A stretch of DNA of 54,790 nt, taken from assembly GCA_045630965.1 (NCBI GenBank), contig JAZQTU010000035.1, positions 1 through 54,790 on the forward strand, in the 5' to 3' direction. The notes under the pieces were generated by a model. It made no database searches and was not told the origin of the DNA. It saw nothing but the letters and a program-made list of their open reading frames with translations. The translations under genes and the position numbers were made by a program. This DNA is from HGM04593 sp045630965 (GTDB lineage Bacteria > Bacteroidota > Bacteroidia > Bacteroidales > Bacteroidaceae). Below are positions 23,904-31,501 of this stretch, piece by piece (position 1 is the first letter of the stretch; each line of letters opens with the position of its first letter).

Positions 23904-26384
23904 TCAACAAAAACATTTTGTTCTGAATTCTTCCAGTTTGTTAGTATATGAACTTCCAAAATGCTCTTCCAATTGGTGTTCGGTAAATTCATGGTAGTAC
24001 ATCCACCAATCGTTTTCCTCTTCTGCTGTAGCAAAAGTGGGCGTTTCGGTATTGAACAGGGTGTTATATGCTTTGTGGTACTGTTCCATGGTTGGTTTAA
24101 TATCCTTCTTTGCAAAATGTTCTATTACGGTGTCGAAGGCGGTTTGTTTGTAGTAGCAACAATTGTCATAAAGCATGAAGTCGGCTGTTAGTATGCAGCA
24201 ATTCTTAAAAAAGTGGAATAGTTCGCTCTCTTCGTTCATAATATCAAGTGCTGTGAACTCGCTATGTTTGCCAAGGTATCGTTCTATGGCTTTACAAAGC
24301 TTCTCTTCTATCTCTTGCTTGCTTATTATCAGCGGGTATTGGGTTTCGAGATGGCCTTCTTGGTCATATACTTCTGCTGTATATAACTCTTTTAGGAGTT
24401 TGCTTGTGTGGAGCAGTTCCTCTCCCTTCTCTATCATTGCATCAAGGTATGACAGGGCTATGTCGTGTGCTTGGTTTGTGTTGTAGCGTTCTTTCCTTAG
24501 CATCTTTTTGGTTTCTCCAACACGGCTTATGCGGTGTGCCATGCTCTTTATACCAAAGCACAATATGCTTTCTGTGAGTACTTTGAGGTTTTCGTTGTTA
24601 AGGCTGTTGGGGTCTATCTGCTTGAGTTGGTATGTTATTGAACTGAAGTATTTACCGTTGTTAATCCATTGTATTATTGTCTCTTCTATGGATTCTGCAT
24701 GGTTGAACAGTTCTTTTGTCTCTTTGAATGATAGCTTGTACGGTGATACACTCAATGCGAAATATTTGTCATAGTTCTCGGTATAGCATATGCTGGATTT
24801 TTTTGTCTTTATATAATTGCCGAATATCATTCCTAATATTTTCGGGGTCTCTTCTTTCCAGAATTTTTCTCCTTTGTATGCATTCTTTTCTTTTTCTGTG
24901 GCTTTTCTTTGAACTCCTGGGCGTATATTGAATCTTTCATCTTCGCTGTATAACAGGCTATAGGGGTCATTGGCCAGTCGGTCGTATGTCTGCTTGTCGT
25001 ACATTTGCAGCAACTCGAGCCAGAAAAGGTCGAGAATCTTAATCTCGCCTTTATACTGGTTGCTGAGGTACTTGATGTTCAGCATGAAGATGCGTGCAAA
25101 GCGTTTTGCGCGGCGGTAGTTGTCGAGAATTTTCAATATGAGTTTGTACTCACTGTTGCCCAGGTGCATGAATAGCTTTTCTGTGAAATTGTCGTTGATG
25201 TTGTCCTGCTCTTTGATGTCTTCCTTCAACGCTTCCCAAATGAGGTGTTCATTGACTTTGGGCAGGTGTACTTCGACCTGAAATATCTTTTCAAGGTAGG
25301 ATGATGCGTCTTTGATGTTCTTCTCTTCCAAAACGCTCGTTACGTATTCTTTGTCGTATGCTACAATGTATATGGTGTTGCTCAGGTCGGCGGTGTTGCG
25401 AATAAGCCTCATGACTTCGAAGACTTCTTCTCGTTCAAGGCGGTCTATGTCGTCAATGAAGATTGCAATGGGGCGGGGCAGGCGTGATACTTTATCGGAT
25501 AGCTCCTGTTTCTTCTCGAACAGGCTCTCGTGTTGGGTTGAAAGTGAGAGGTTGATGCCTAACGTGTTGTTAGGTGTTATTGTCTGGCCATTGATGTATC
25601 TTGCATACTTCTTGATGGGTTTTGACAGTGAACTGTATTTGGATGAGAGTTGGTGTCTTAACGCTGCGAAGAAATCGTGTGTCACCTGCTCGGGGGTGCG
25701 GCACATCCAGGGATTGAATTCAACGATTTCTGCTTTGTCCCTCAATTGTTCCTTCAGCAGGTTCAGGAATGTGGTTTTACCGCATCCCCATTCTCCGGTT
25801 ATTCCTGCTGCGTATGAGTGTTGTCCGTTGTCTGTGGCAATCAGTCTTTCGGCAATTGCTGAAGCGTAGCTGATCAAATTCTGAGGTATTCTGCCGTTGC
25901 AGCAACAGTCGGTGGAGAAACCTGTTGATTGGGCGTTTGTCTGCTTGTTTTTCTTTTGCCTAAAGTATGATACTGCTTTTTTTATGTCTTTGAATAGTAT
26001 CAATAGTGTGGCAATATTCAACAATGTGGTCATTAGCATTCGATAATCGAACCTGTATATAATATTCGCATATACGACTTTGCTGTCGTAATTTAGAATA
26101 ATAAGGCCCAATAGTGCCAAAGGGAATCTGAAGCTTCGGAAATTGTTGTCTCTGTAAATCCTTACATACCAACAATAAGAAATAAATGTGAGAATTGTTG
26201 ATATTGGAATATTAATAAGCCAACGGTTGTCGATAAGTGTGTATAACCATTTGATGTGTTGTGCGTTGTTGTCTTGGTTATACCATGTGTACCACTCTGG
26301 AGCCAACCCTATCCATATTGGTATCATCAGATATAACAAAATCGCCAATATGCAATCTCTATTTTTGAATAATGATGGTTCCAT
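23904..26384 (-). CDS. KAP family P-loop NTPase with N-terminal membrane segments
   Basis: 826 residues. Residues about 10-135 contain several hydrophobic segments (CILAILLYLMIPIWIGLAPE, LINIPISTILTFISYCWYV, LLNIATLLILF), the membrane insertion typical of KAP proteins. Walker A GEWGCGKTTF is at 197-206 and Walker B IAIFIDDIDRLE at 307-318, with VEFNPWM and the FEVMRLIRNTADL helix of the KAP domain. The C-terminal 350 residues are helical and unrecognised. KAP NTPases include phage-exclusion PifA and animal Kidins220; most bacterial members are unassigned, with anti-phage roles suspected. This one lies between ugd and the flippase and has its own promoter resembling that of wecB. Confidence 0.82.
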   Translation of the reverse strand: MEPSLFKNRDCILAILLYLMIPIWIGLAPEWYTWYNQDNNAQHIKWLYTLIDNRWLINIPISTILTFISYCWYVRIYRDNNFRSFRFPLALLGLIILNYDSKVVYANIIYRFDYRMLMTTLLNIATLLILFKDIKKAVSYFRQKKNKQTNAQSTGFSTDCCCNGRIPQNLISYASAIAERLIATDNGQHSYAAGITGEWGCGKTTFLNLLKEQLRDKAEIVEFNPWMCRTPEQVTHDFFAALRHQLSSKYSSLSKPIKKYARYINGQTITPNNTLGINLSLSTQHESLFEKKQELSDKVSRLPRPIAIFIDDIDRLEREEVFEVMRLIRNTADLSNTIYIVAYDKEYVTSVLEEKNIKDASSYLEKIFQVEVHLPKVNEHLIWEALKEDIKEQDNINDNFTEKLFMHLGNSEYKLILKILDNYRRAKRFARIFMLNIKYLSNQYKGEIKILDLFWLELLQMYDKQTYDRLANDPYSLLYSEDERFNIRPGVQRKATEKEKNAYKGEKFWKEETPKILGMIFGNYIKTKKSSICYTENYDKYFALSVSPYKLSFKETKELFNHAESIEETIIQWINNGKYFSSITYQLKQIDPNSLNNENLKVLTESILCFGIKSMAHRISRVGETKKMLRKERYNTNQAHDIALSYLDAMIEKGEELLHTSKLLKELYTAEVYDQEGHLETQYPLIISKQEIEEKLCKAIERYLGKHSEFTALDIMNEESELFHFFKNCCILTADFMLYDNCCYYKQTAFDTVIEHFAKKDIKPTMEQYHKAYNTLFNTETPTFATAEEENDWWMYYHEFTEHQLEEHFGSSYTNKLEEFRTKCFC

Positions 26385-26542
26385 TGTTTTGATGATTTGT
26401 TAATTGGGGCTTCATTATGGTTGTCACGAAATTTTCTATATTTCTTAAAAAACGGAGGGGCAGGGCATCCCGCCCCTCCTGCTTCTCCCGTTCACAGAAG
26501 ATACGACCAAGCATCCCAGAACTTAAGGAAGAAGGTAATAAA
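26385..26542. other. Leader of the KAP gene with a GC-rich hairpin
   Basis: Contains GGAGGGGC/GCCCCTCC around AGGGCATCCC (26456-26481), related in composition to the GGAGGGG elements inside ugd and wecB. No gene is seen. Confidence 0.5.
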
Positions 26543-26573
26543 CAAAGATACTGTTTATATTATATATAAACAA
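26543..26573 (-). promoter_or_regulatory. Promoter with dyad operator for the KAP gene
   Basis: On the minus strand TTGT (26570-26573), 19 bases and TATCTTTG (26543-26550). The spacer contains the dyad GTTTATAT...ATATAAAC (26553-26571). The same arrangement is found upstream of wecB at 29474-29504, suggesting one regulator for both. Confidence 0.65.
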
Positions 26574-26610
26574 TTAATTTTAATTAAAGTTTGGCCTCAC
26601 CCTGACAGCC

Positions 26611-26640
26611 TGAGATATCTCCGCTACGGTTGATATGACA
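26611..26640. repeat. REP-like dispersed repeat 3
   Basis: TGAGATATCTCCGCTACGG then TTGATATGACA, the reverse orientation of the units at 9324 and 11905. Confidence 0.6.
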
Positions 26641-26650
26641 TGAGTGTTGG

Positions 26651-26690
26651 GCACAAAAAATCCGTCATAGAAATATGACGGATTTTTGTG
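26651..26690 (-). terminator. Terminator after ugd
   Basis: GCACAAAAATCCGTCAT and its complement (one bulged A) around AGAAAT, 11 bases beyond the ugd stop, with T-runs within the stem on both strands. Confidence 0.88.
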
Positions 26691-26700
26691 CTTGGTATTT

Positions 26701-28068
26701 TTAGTCTCTCTGGAAGATGTCGCGTGTGTATACTTTGTCTTTTACGTCGTCGAGCGTGGGGTCGTAACGGTTGGCGATGATGGCTTGCGAGAGGGATTTG
26801 AACTTTGCAAGGTCATTGATTACGCGGCTGCCGAAGAAGGTGCAGCCGTCTTCCAAGGTGGGTTCGTAGATGATGACTTCGGCGCCTTTGGCTTTGATGC
26901 GTTTCATGACGCCTTGTATTGATGAATGGCGGAAGTTGTCGCTACCGGCTTTCATGGTGAGGCGGTAGACGCCTATGATGGGAATTGTGGCCTCCCCAAC
27001 CCCTCCCGAAGAGGGATTTTTTGATGTTGTGGAACCATAGCGCAATGAGTCGAACTGGTTCATTTTGGAATAGCCATACCAGCCGGCTTTGTTCAACACC
27101 TGGTCGGCGATGAAGTCTTTGCGGGTGCGGTTACTCTCTACAATGGCGCTCATCATGTTCTGTGGAACCTCTTGGTAGTTGGCAAGGAGTTGCTTGGTGT
27201 CCTTGGGAAGGCAGTAGCCGCCGTAACCGAACGAGGGGTTGTTATAGTGGTTGCCGATGCGGGGGTCAAGGCCGACGCCTTGTATAATGGCGGCTGAGTC
27301 TAGGCCTTTTAGTTCGGCGTAGGTGTCGAGCTCGTTGAAATAGCTGACGCGTAGTGCCAGGTAGGTGTTGGAGAAGAGCTTGACGGCTTCAGCTTCCTTC
27401 ATTTCCATGAATAGGGTGGGAATGTCTTGCTTGATGGCGCCTTGCTGCAGGAGTTGGGCGAAGGTGCGGGCGGCGTCATCGAGGTGGTTGCCGGCGATGG
27501 CTTTGATAGCTTCGTTCTCTTCGTCGTACTTCTCAATCATCTTGGGGTAGCCTACGATGATGCGGCTGGGGTAGAGATTGTCGTAGAGGGCTTTGCTCTC
27601 GCGCAGGAATTCGGGAGAGAAGAGCAGGCGGAACTTGTTGGTGCTGTCCCAGCCCATCTCTTTGAACTTCTTGGCGTACTTTACATAGAGGCTGCGGCAG
27701 TAACCTACAGGGATGGTGCTTTTGATGACCATGGTTGCCTCAGGGTTCACCTCCAGTACAAGGTCGATGACATCCTCGATGTGGTGGGTGTCGAAGAAGT
27801 TCTTCTGTGGGTCGTAGTTGGTGGGGGCTGCAATGACGACGAAATCGGCGTCTTTGTATGCTTCTTTGCCGTCGAGTGTGGCACGCAGGTCAAGTTCTTT
27901 TTCTGCAAGGAATTTTTCGATATACTCGTCCTGAATGGGGGACTGCCTGCGGTTGATCATCTCTACTTTTTCGGGGATGACGTCGACGGCTGTCACTTGG
28001 TTGTGCTGTGCCAACAGTGTGGCGATGCTGAGGCCTACATAGCCTGTTCCTGCTACTGCTATCTTCAT
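26701..28068 (-). CDS. ugd: UDP-glucose/UDP-ManNAc-type nucleotide sugar 6-dehydrogenase
   Basis: 455 residues from ATG 28068, where the Rossmann start KIAVAGTGYVGLS begins; the longer frame to 28110 is rejected. Further signatures are STIPVGYC (117-124), SPEFLRE (151-157) and the catalytic Cys286 in GYGGYCLPKD. It oxidises a UDP-hexose to UDP-uronate with two NAD+. Closest resemblance is to UDP-glucose 6-dehydrogenases, although a UDP-ManNAc dehydrogenase partner for WecB is also possible. About 26 extra residues at about 337-362 (FDSLRYGSTTSKNPSSGGVG) correspond to a repeat-like DNA insertion in frame, between two conserved parts of the UDP-binding domain. Operon with wecB. Confidence 0.88.
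   Translation of the reverse strand: MKIAVAGTGYVGLSIATLLAQHNQVTAVDVIPEKVEMINRRQSPIQDEYIEKFLAEKELDLRATLDGKEAYKDADFVVIAAPTNYDPQKNFFDTHHIEDVIDLVLEVNPEATMVIKSTIPVGYCRSLYVKYAKKFKEMGWDSTNKFRLLFSPEFLRESKALYDNLYPSRIIVGYPKMIEKYDEENEAIKAIAGNHLDDAARTFAQLLQQGAIKQDIPTLFMEMKEAEAVKLFSNTYLALRVSYFNELDTYAELKGLDSAAIIQGVGLDPRIGNHYNNPSFGYGGYCLPKDTKQLLANYQEVPQNMMSAIVESNRTRKDFIADQVLNKAGWYGYSKMNQFDSLRYGSTTSKNPSSGGVGEATIPIIGVYRLTMKAGSDNFRHSSIQGVMKRIKAKGAEVIIYEPTLEDGCTFFGSRVINDLAKFKSLSQAIIANRYDPTLDDVKDKVYTRDIFQRD
26985..27062. repeat. Repeat-like palindromic insertion inside ugd
   Basis: GGCCTCCCCAACCCCTCCCG then AAGAGGGATTTTTTGATG: a GGGA/TCCC-rich element in frame, absent from normal Ugd proteins. It resembles the second insertion in wecB. 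Confidence 0.6.
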
Positions 28069-28090
28069 GTTGTTAATATAAATGCTGTTT

Positions 28091-28156
28091 ATCATTTTGA
28101 GCGAAGGCAAAAAATCTCTTTTGTGTATATGAGATTCTTCCTTTCGTCGGGATGAC
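28091..28156. repeat. REP-like dispersed repeat 4 between wecB and ugd
   Basis: A long imperfect palindrome, ATCATTTTGAGCGAAGG...AAATCTC and GAGATTCTTCCTTTCGTCGG...GATGAC, fills most of the 127-bp wecB-ugd gap. Confidence 0.6.
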
Positions 28157-28195
28157 TGTTTAGGTTGGTTATTGTCTTCTGTGCCAATATTGGTA

Positions 28196-29371
28196 TTATT
28201 TCAATGCATCTACTATTCTGCTGCAGGCGAGGCCGTCGCCGTAGGGGTTGACGGCTTTGCTCATGGCGTCGTAGTGTGCGTGGTCGTCAAGCAGGGCAGA
28301 TACTTCAGCTACAATCTTGTTGTAGTCGGTGCCGACAAGTTTGACTGTACCAGCTTCGAGTGCTTCGGGGCGTTCTGTGGTGTCGCGCATGACAAGTACT
28401 GGCTTGCCAAGGGCTGGGGCTTCTTCCTGAATGCCGCCACTGTCGGTGAGGACAATGTGGCTCTTCTCCATGAGGTACACGAATGAGAGGTATTCCAATG
28501 GTTCGATGAAGAACATGTTGGCCCCTACCTGACCTCCCCCTCTTTGGGAGGGGGTTGGGGGGAGGCTGAAGACCTCTGCAATTGGTTTGCGTACGTTGGG
28601 GTTGAGGTGCATTGGGTAGACAAAATCTACGTCGGGGTATTTCTGTGTCAGGTCGCGTATGGCGGTGCACATGTTGATGAAACCTTCGCCGAAGTTTTCG
28701 CGGCGGTGACCGGTGATGAGCACGAGTCTTCTGCCGTTGTCGAGGCGTGTGACGTCATAGCCTGCCTGTACAAGCAGTGCCTGCAACTCGCTGTTGAGCG
28801 CTTTGTCTTCCTTGATTTTATTCACTACCCAATAGAGCGCGTCAATGACTGTGTTGCCGGTGACGGTGATGCTCGCCTCGCCGACAGCTTCGCGCAGGAG
28901 GTTGGCTTTGCTCAATGGGGTGGGGGCAAAGTTGTATGTTGCGATACGGCCTGTAATCTGGCGGTTCATCTCTTCGGGCCATGGGCTGTAGATGTTGTGG
29001 GTGCGTAATCCAGCCTCTACATGTCCTACAGGTATCTGCTGGTAGAAGGCTGCAAGGGCGGCTGCTGTGCTTGTGGTTGTGTCGCCGTGCACTAGTACAA
29101 CGTCGGGCTGTGCCTCTTTAAGTACGTCGCGCATGCCTACAAGAACGCGGGCTGTGACGTCGTAGAGGTCCTGGCCTTGCTTCATGATGTTCAGGTCATA
29201 GTCGGGGGTAATCTCAAACAGTTGCAGTACCTGGTCGAGCATCTGACGGTGCTGGCCTGTGACGCAGACTATGGTCTTGAATGTATCGGGGTGTTTCTGG
29301 AACTCTTTTACCAATGGAGCCATCTTGATGGCTTCGGGACGAGTTCCGAAGACGAGCATTATGGTTTTCAT
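28196..29371 (-). CDS. wecB: UDP-N-acetylglucosamine 2-epimerase (non-hydrolysing)
   Basis: 391 residues from ATG 29371 (MKTIMLVFGTRPEAIKMAPL); the longer frame adds an unconserved tail. Active-site landmarks are VHGDTTT (Asp97), VEAGLRT (Glu119), WPEEMNRQ (Glu133/134) and GHRREN (His222), with DSGGIQEEAPALGKP near the C-terminus. It interconverts UDP-GlcNAc and UDP-ManNAc in the cytosol for surface polysaccharide. Residues about 271-284 (PPTPSQRGGGQVGA) are an in-frame repeat-like insertion. Transcribed ahead of ugd from the dyad-bearing promoter. Confidence 0.92.
   Translation of the reverse strand: MKTIMLVFGTRPEAIKMAPLVKEFQKHPDTFKTIVCVTGQHRQMLDQVLQLFEITPDYDLNIMKQGQDLYDVTARVLVGMRDVLKEAQPDVVLVHGDTTTSTAAALAAFYQQIPVGHVEAGLRTHNIYSPWPEEMNRQITGRIATYNFAPTPLSKANLLREAVGEASITVTGNTVIDALYWVVNKIKEDKALNSELQALLVQAGYDVTRLDNGRRLVLITGHRRENFGEGFINMCTAIRDLTQKYPDVDFVYPMHLNPNVRKPIAEVFSLPPTPSQRGGGQVGANMFFIEPLEYLSFVYLMEKSHIVLTDSGGIQEEAPALGKPVLVMRDTTERPEALEAGTVKLVGTDYNKIVAEVSALLDDHAHYDAMSKAVNPYGDGLACSRIVDALK
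28521..28566. repeat. Repeat-like palindromic insertion inside wecB
   Basis: GACCTCCCCCTC-TTT-GGGAGGGGG followed by TTGGGGGGAGG encodes PPTPSQRGGGQV, which interrupts the otherwise conserved VFSL...NMFFIEPLEYL segment without breaking the frame. Confidence 0.65.
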
Positions 29372-29473
29372 ATATCTATGTTTCGTTTTGTCTGTTTGTT
29401 GTGGTGCGCATTCGTTTTTCATGCGTTACGGACATGCCATGCGTGTGGCGGTCGTTAGTATGCGTACCAAAAA

Positions 29474-29504
29474 CAAAGATACTGTTTATAGTATTTATAA
29501 ACAA
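29474..29504 (-). promoter_or_regulatory. Promoter with dyad operator for wecB-ugd
   Basis: On the minus strand TTGT (29501-29504), 19 bases and TATCTTTG (29474-29481). The spacer contains GTTTATA (29484-29490) and TATAAAC (29496-29502). Nearly identical to 26543-26573. Confidence 0.68.
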
Positions 29505-29531
29505 CTAATTTTGATGAATGTTTGTGCTGTT

Positions 29532-30620
29532 TTAGTGGAGCATGCGCCAAAACAGGTGCCAGACTTTGAAAAACGGGTCCCAAAGGGTTTCGCCGGGGTA
29601 GTGCTTGAGAAGTACGAAGAGGCGTTTGGATATGTCTCGCATGCGGGCGCTGTTGATGCCGCGTGATGTGGCTTTGTAGCGGGTGTCGTGGTGCCCGAAA
29701 TTGCCGGCAAGCATAATCTCACGCATGAGGAACCGTCCCTCTCGTTCGTTGGGAGCTACTGGCGTCTGTGCGTCGTCAAGTGCAAACATATGCTGCATGA
29801 CGTATGTTACGGCACCGGCGAACTTGTGGAGCTTGAACTGCTTGAGTTGCTTGATGTGCTCTGCTTTTTCCTGGGGCGTGGTGGGCTGGATGGTGACGTA
29901 ATAGTAGTCGAGTATCTGCCGTATACCAATGCCTTCGGAAAAGAGGTGGCGATAGATGTGCAGCAGTATGTACAGCCTGTTGAAGGGTGTGGTGGCTGCT
30001 GGGAAACTGCCTTCGGGGGTGTGGAGTGTGTTGCCGAACTGCTCCTTTGCGAGGGCTTTGAACTGTTTCTGTAGCTTTGCGTTCAGGAACGGGTTGCACA
30101 ACCATGTGGGACGGTAGTGTACTTCTATGTCAACCTCGCCGGGAATGCTGAGGTCGATGTGGTGGTATGTTGGTTTGCTGCTGGGGGATATGTGGCGTAT
30201 GTGGTTGAGCACTTTGCGGCATCCGCCGTCCAGCCAGATGTCTATGTCTCCGGGGGTGCGCAGGGTTGGGTCGGGATAGAGTTGTGCTATGCCTTGTCCT
30301 TTGAGTATGCAGTTGCTGAAACCTTCGTCCTTGAATCTTGCCGTAATTGCCGATGCCTTGCTGTTGAGTACGGCATTTGTCTTCCTGATATTCTCGCGAA
30401 GGAGGTACCATTGAAGGAGTATGTTCTTGGGTGGACGTTGCTCCTGGGGAAGGTTCTCTATACCAAAGAATGTGATGCCGGCGAGTGCGTGTTTCTTTGA
30501 CATTGCGAACAGTTCCTGCCACTCTTCGGCGGTAGGGGTGCTGGGAAGTCTCTTTTCTTTGCCTATGCTGCAGCGTATAAGGGTAAAGAATAGTTCGGTT
30601 GTGTCAACTGTTGGATGCAT
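29532..30620 (-). CDS. Nucleotidyltransferase family protein (NTP_transf_5-like)
   Basis: 362 residues. ILKGQGIAQLYPDPTLRTPG DIDIW (about 105-129) is the hallmark of the uncharacterised nucleotidyltransferase family: a Lys-Gly, a P-x-x-R-x-x-G-D-I-D block with two acidic residues, and a later acidic residue in VDIEVHYRP. Helical C-terminal half (HIYRHLFSEGIGIRQILDYY) as in the family. No signal peptide. Members often lie near polysaccharide genes; the substrate is unknown. It is upstream of the wecB promoter, so probably a separate unit. Confidence 0.75.
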   Translation of the reverse strand: MHPTVDTTELFFTLIRCSIGKEKRLPSTPTAEEWQELFAMSKKHALAGITFFGIENLPQEQRPPKNILLQWYLLRENIRKTNAVLNSKASAITARFKDEGFSNCILKGQGIAQLYPDPTLRTPGDIDIWLDGGCRKVLNHIRHISPSSKPTYHHIDLSIPGEVDIEVHYRPTWLCNPFLNAKLQKQFKALAKEQFGNTLHTPEGSFPAATTPFNRLYILLHIYRHLFSEGIGIRQILDYYYVTIQPTTPQEKAEHIKQLKQFKLHKFAGAVTYVMQHMFALDDAQTPVAPNEREGRFLMREIMLAGNFGHHDTRYKATSRGINSARMRDISKRLFVLLKHYPGETLWDPFFKVWHLFWRMLH

Positions 30621-30719
30621 TGCCGGTTGATGTTCTTTACGTGCAAATGTACTATTTTATTTTGAATGGGCAAACAAGAGGAAGTTGACTAAAAAGGCTA
30701 TTTTGATTAGAATATCTGC

Positions 30720-30753
30720 AAAAAGGGTGACCCGTTCTGTTTGCGGGTCACCC
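30720..30753 (-). terminator. Terminator after the DUF4488-like gene
   Basis: GGGTGACCCG/CGGGTCACCC, 10-bp stem, followed on the minus strand by five T. Confidence 0.88.
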
Positions 30754-30768
30754 TCTCCGTTTGGGTTG

Positions 30769-31314
30769 TTATCTTGCGCCGTAGGGCATTACTTTCATCC
30801 AGACTTCGCTAATCCAGTTGCTGTCGTCGCCACTGAGGTTGTACTCTATGTAGAGTATGTTGGGGTTCTTTTCGTGGAACTTGTAGCGTAGGTTGGATAT
30901 TGTGTTGTTGAGGCTCTTGTCGAGATAGTGTTTGTTGATGTATTCAAGGTATGTGTTGTCTTTTTTCATGTCTATCTCGCCTTCCTGAGTGATGAAGGTG
31001 ACGGTACTCATGTCGGTCTTTTCACTATCGGCTTCCTTCAAAGGTATGTTCATGCCTAGCATGACGAAGTAGCGGTTGTCGGTAGTGATGGTCTTATATA
31101 TCTGTTTGCCGACGTATACTTTCTGGCCGTCGGGACGTGTAACCTCCTCTGTGAACTGCCATAATCCTGCCAATGGGTTCTTTTTGTTCTCCTTTGACTG
31201 TGCCTGCACTGTGGCTGCTCCGCAGAAGGCTATCATTACGGACAATAGCAGTAGGCGCTTTGCTGTTTGCATGATTCTGCTTCTTGATTGTGCATTGTTG
31301 ACCTGGCGTTTCAT
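30769..31314 (-). CDS. Exported DUF4488-like protein
   Basis: Up to 181 residues from ATG 31314. ATG 31272 would give 167 residues and puts the signal peptide (RLLLLSVMIAFCGAATVQAQ) directly at the N-terminus. The mature part is lipocalin-like in pattern, starting KNPLAGLWQFTEEVTRPDGQ and including YFVMLGMNIPL and PNILYIEYNLSGDDSNWISE. This resembles the Bacteroidales DUF4488 family of periplasmic proteins. Function is unknown. Single gene with its own terminator. Confidence 0.7.
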   Translation of the reverse strand: MKRQVNNAQSRSRIMQTAKRLLLLSVMIAFCGAATVQAQSKENKKNPLAGLWQFTEEVTRPDGQKVYVGKQIYKTITTDNRYFVMLGMNIPLKEADSEKTDMSTVTFITQEGEIDMKKDNTYLEYINKHYLDKSLNNTISNLRYKFHEKNPNILYIEYNLSGDDSNWISEVWMKVMPYGAR

Positions 31315-31501
31315 AATAGTAAGTTTTTTTGTGGTTATTACTATGTTTTTTCTTTATTCTGGTGCAATGTACAAAAAAATAAACAAAAACTGTTTTTTTT
31401 GCGAAAAAAATCGCAGAAATTGCAATTATCCTGAAATAAACGGTTATTCAGGTTTCATGCAATTCCTGCAATTTCTCTATCCAATGGTGTTTTGACGATG
31501 T

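Noticed and set aside
27427..29008. Long plus-strand ORFs opposite ugd and wecB
   Set aside because: They are mirror images of well-supported minus-strand genes, with unnatural cysteine/valine/glycine-rich composition.
3991..30620. Complete capsule locus with initiating transferase and UpxY/UpxZ regulators
   Set aside because: No initiating phosphoglycosyltransferase and no NusG-like UpxY gene were found in the window, so the locus is incomplete here or depends on genes elsewhere.
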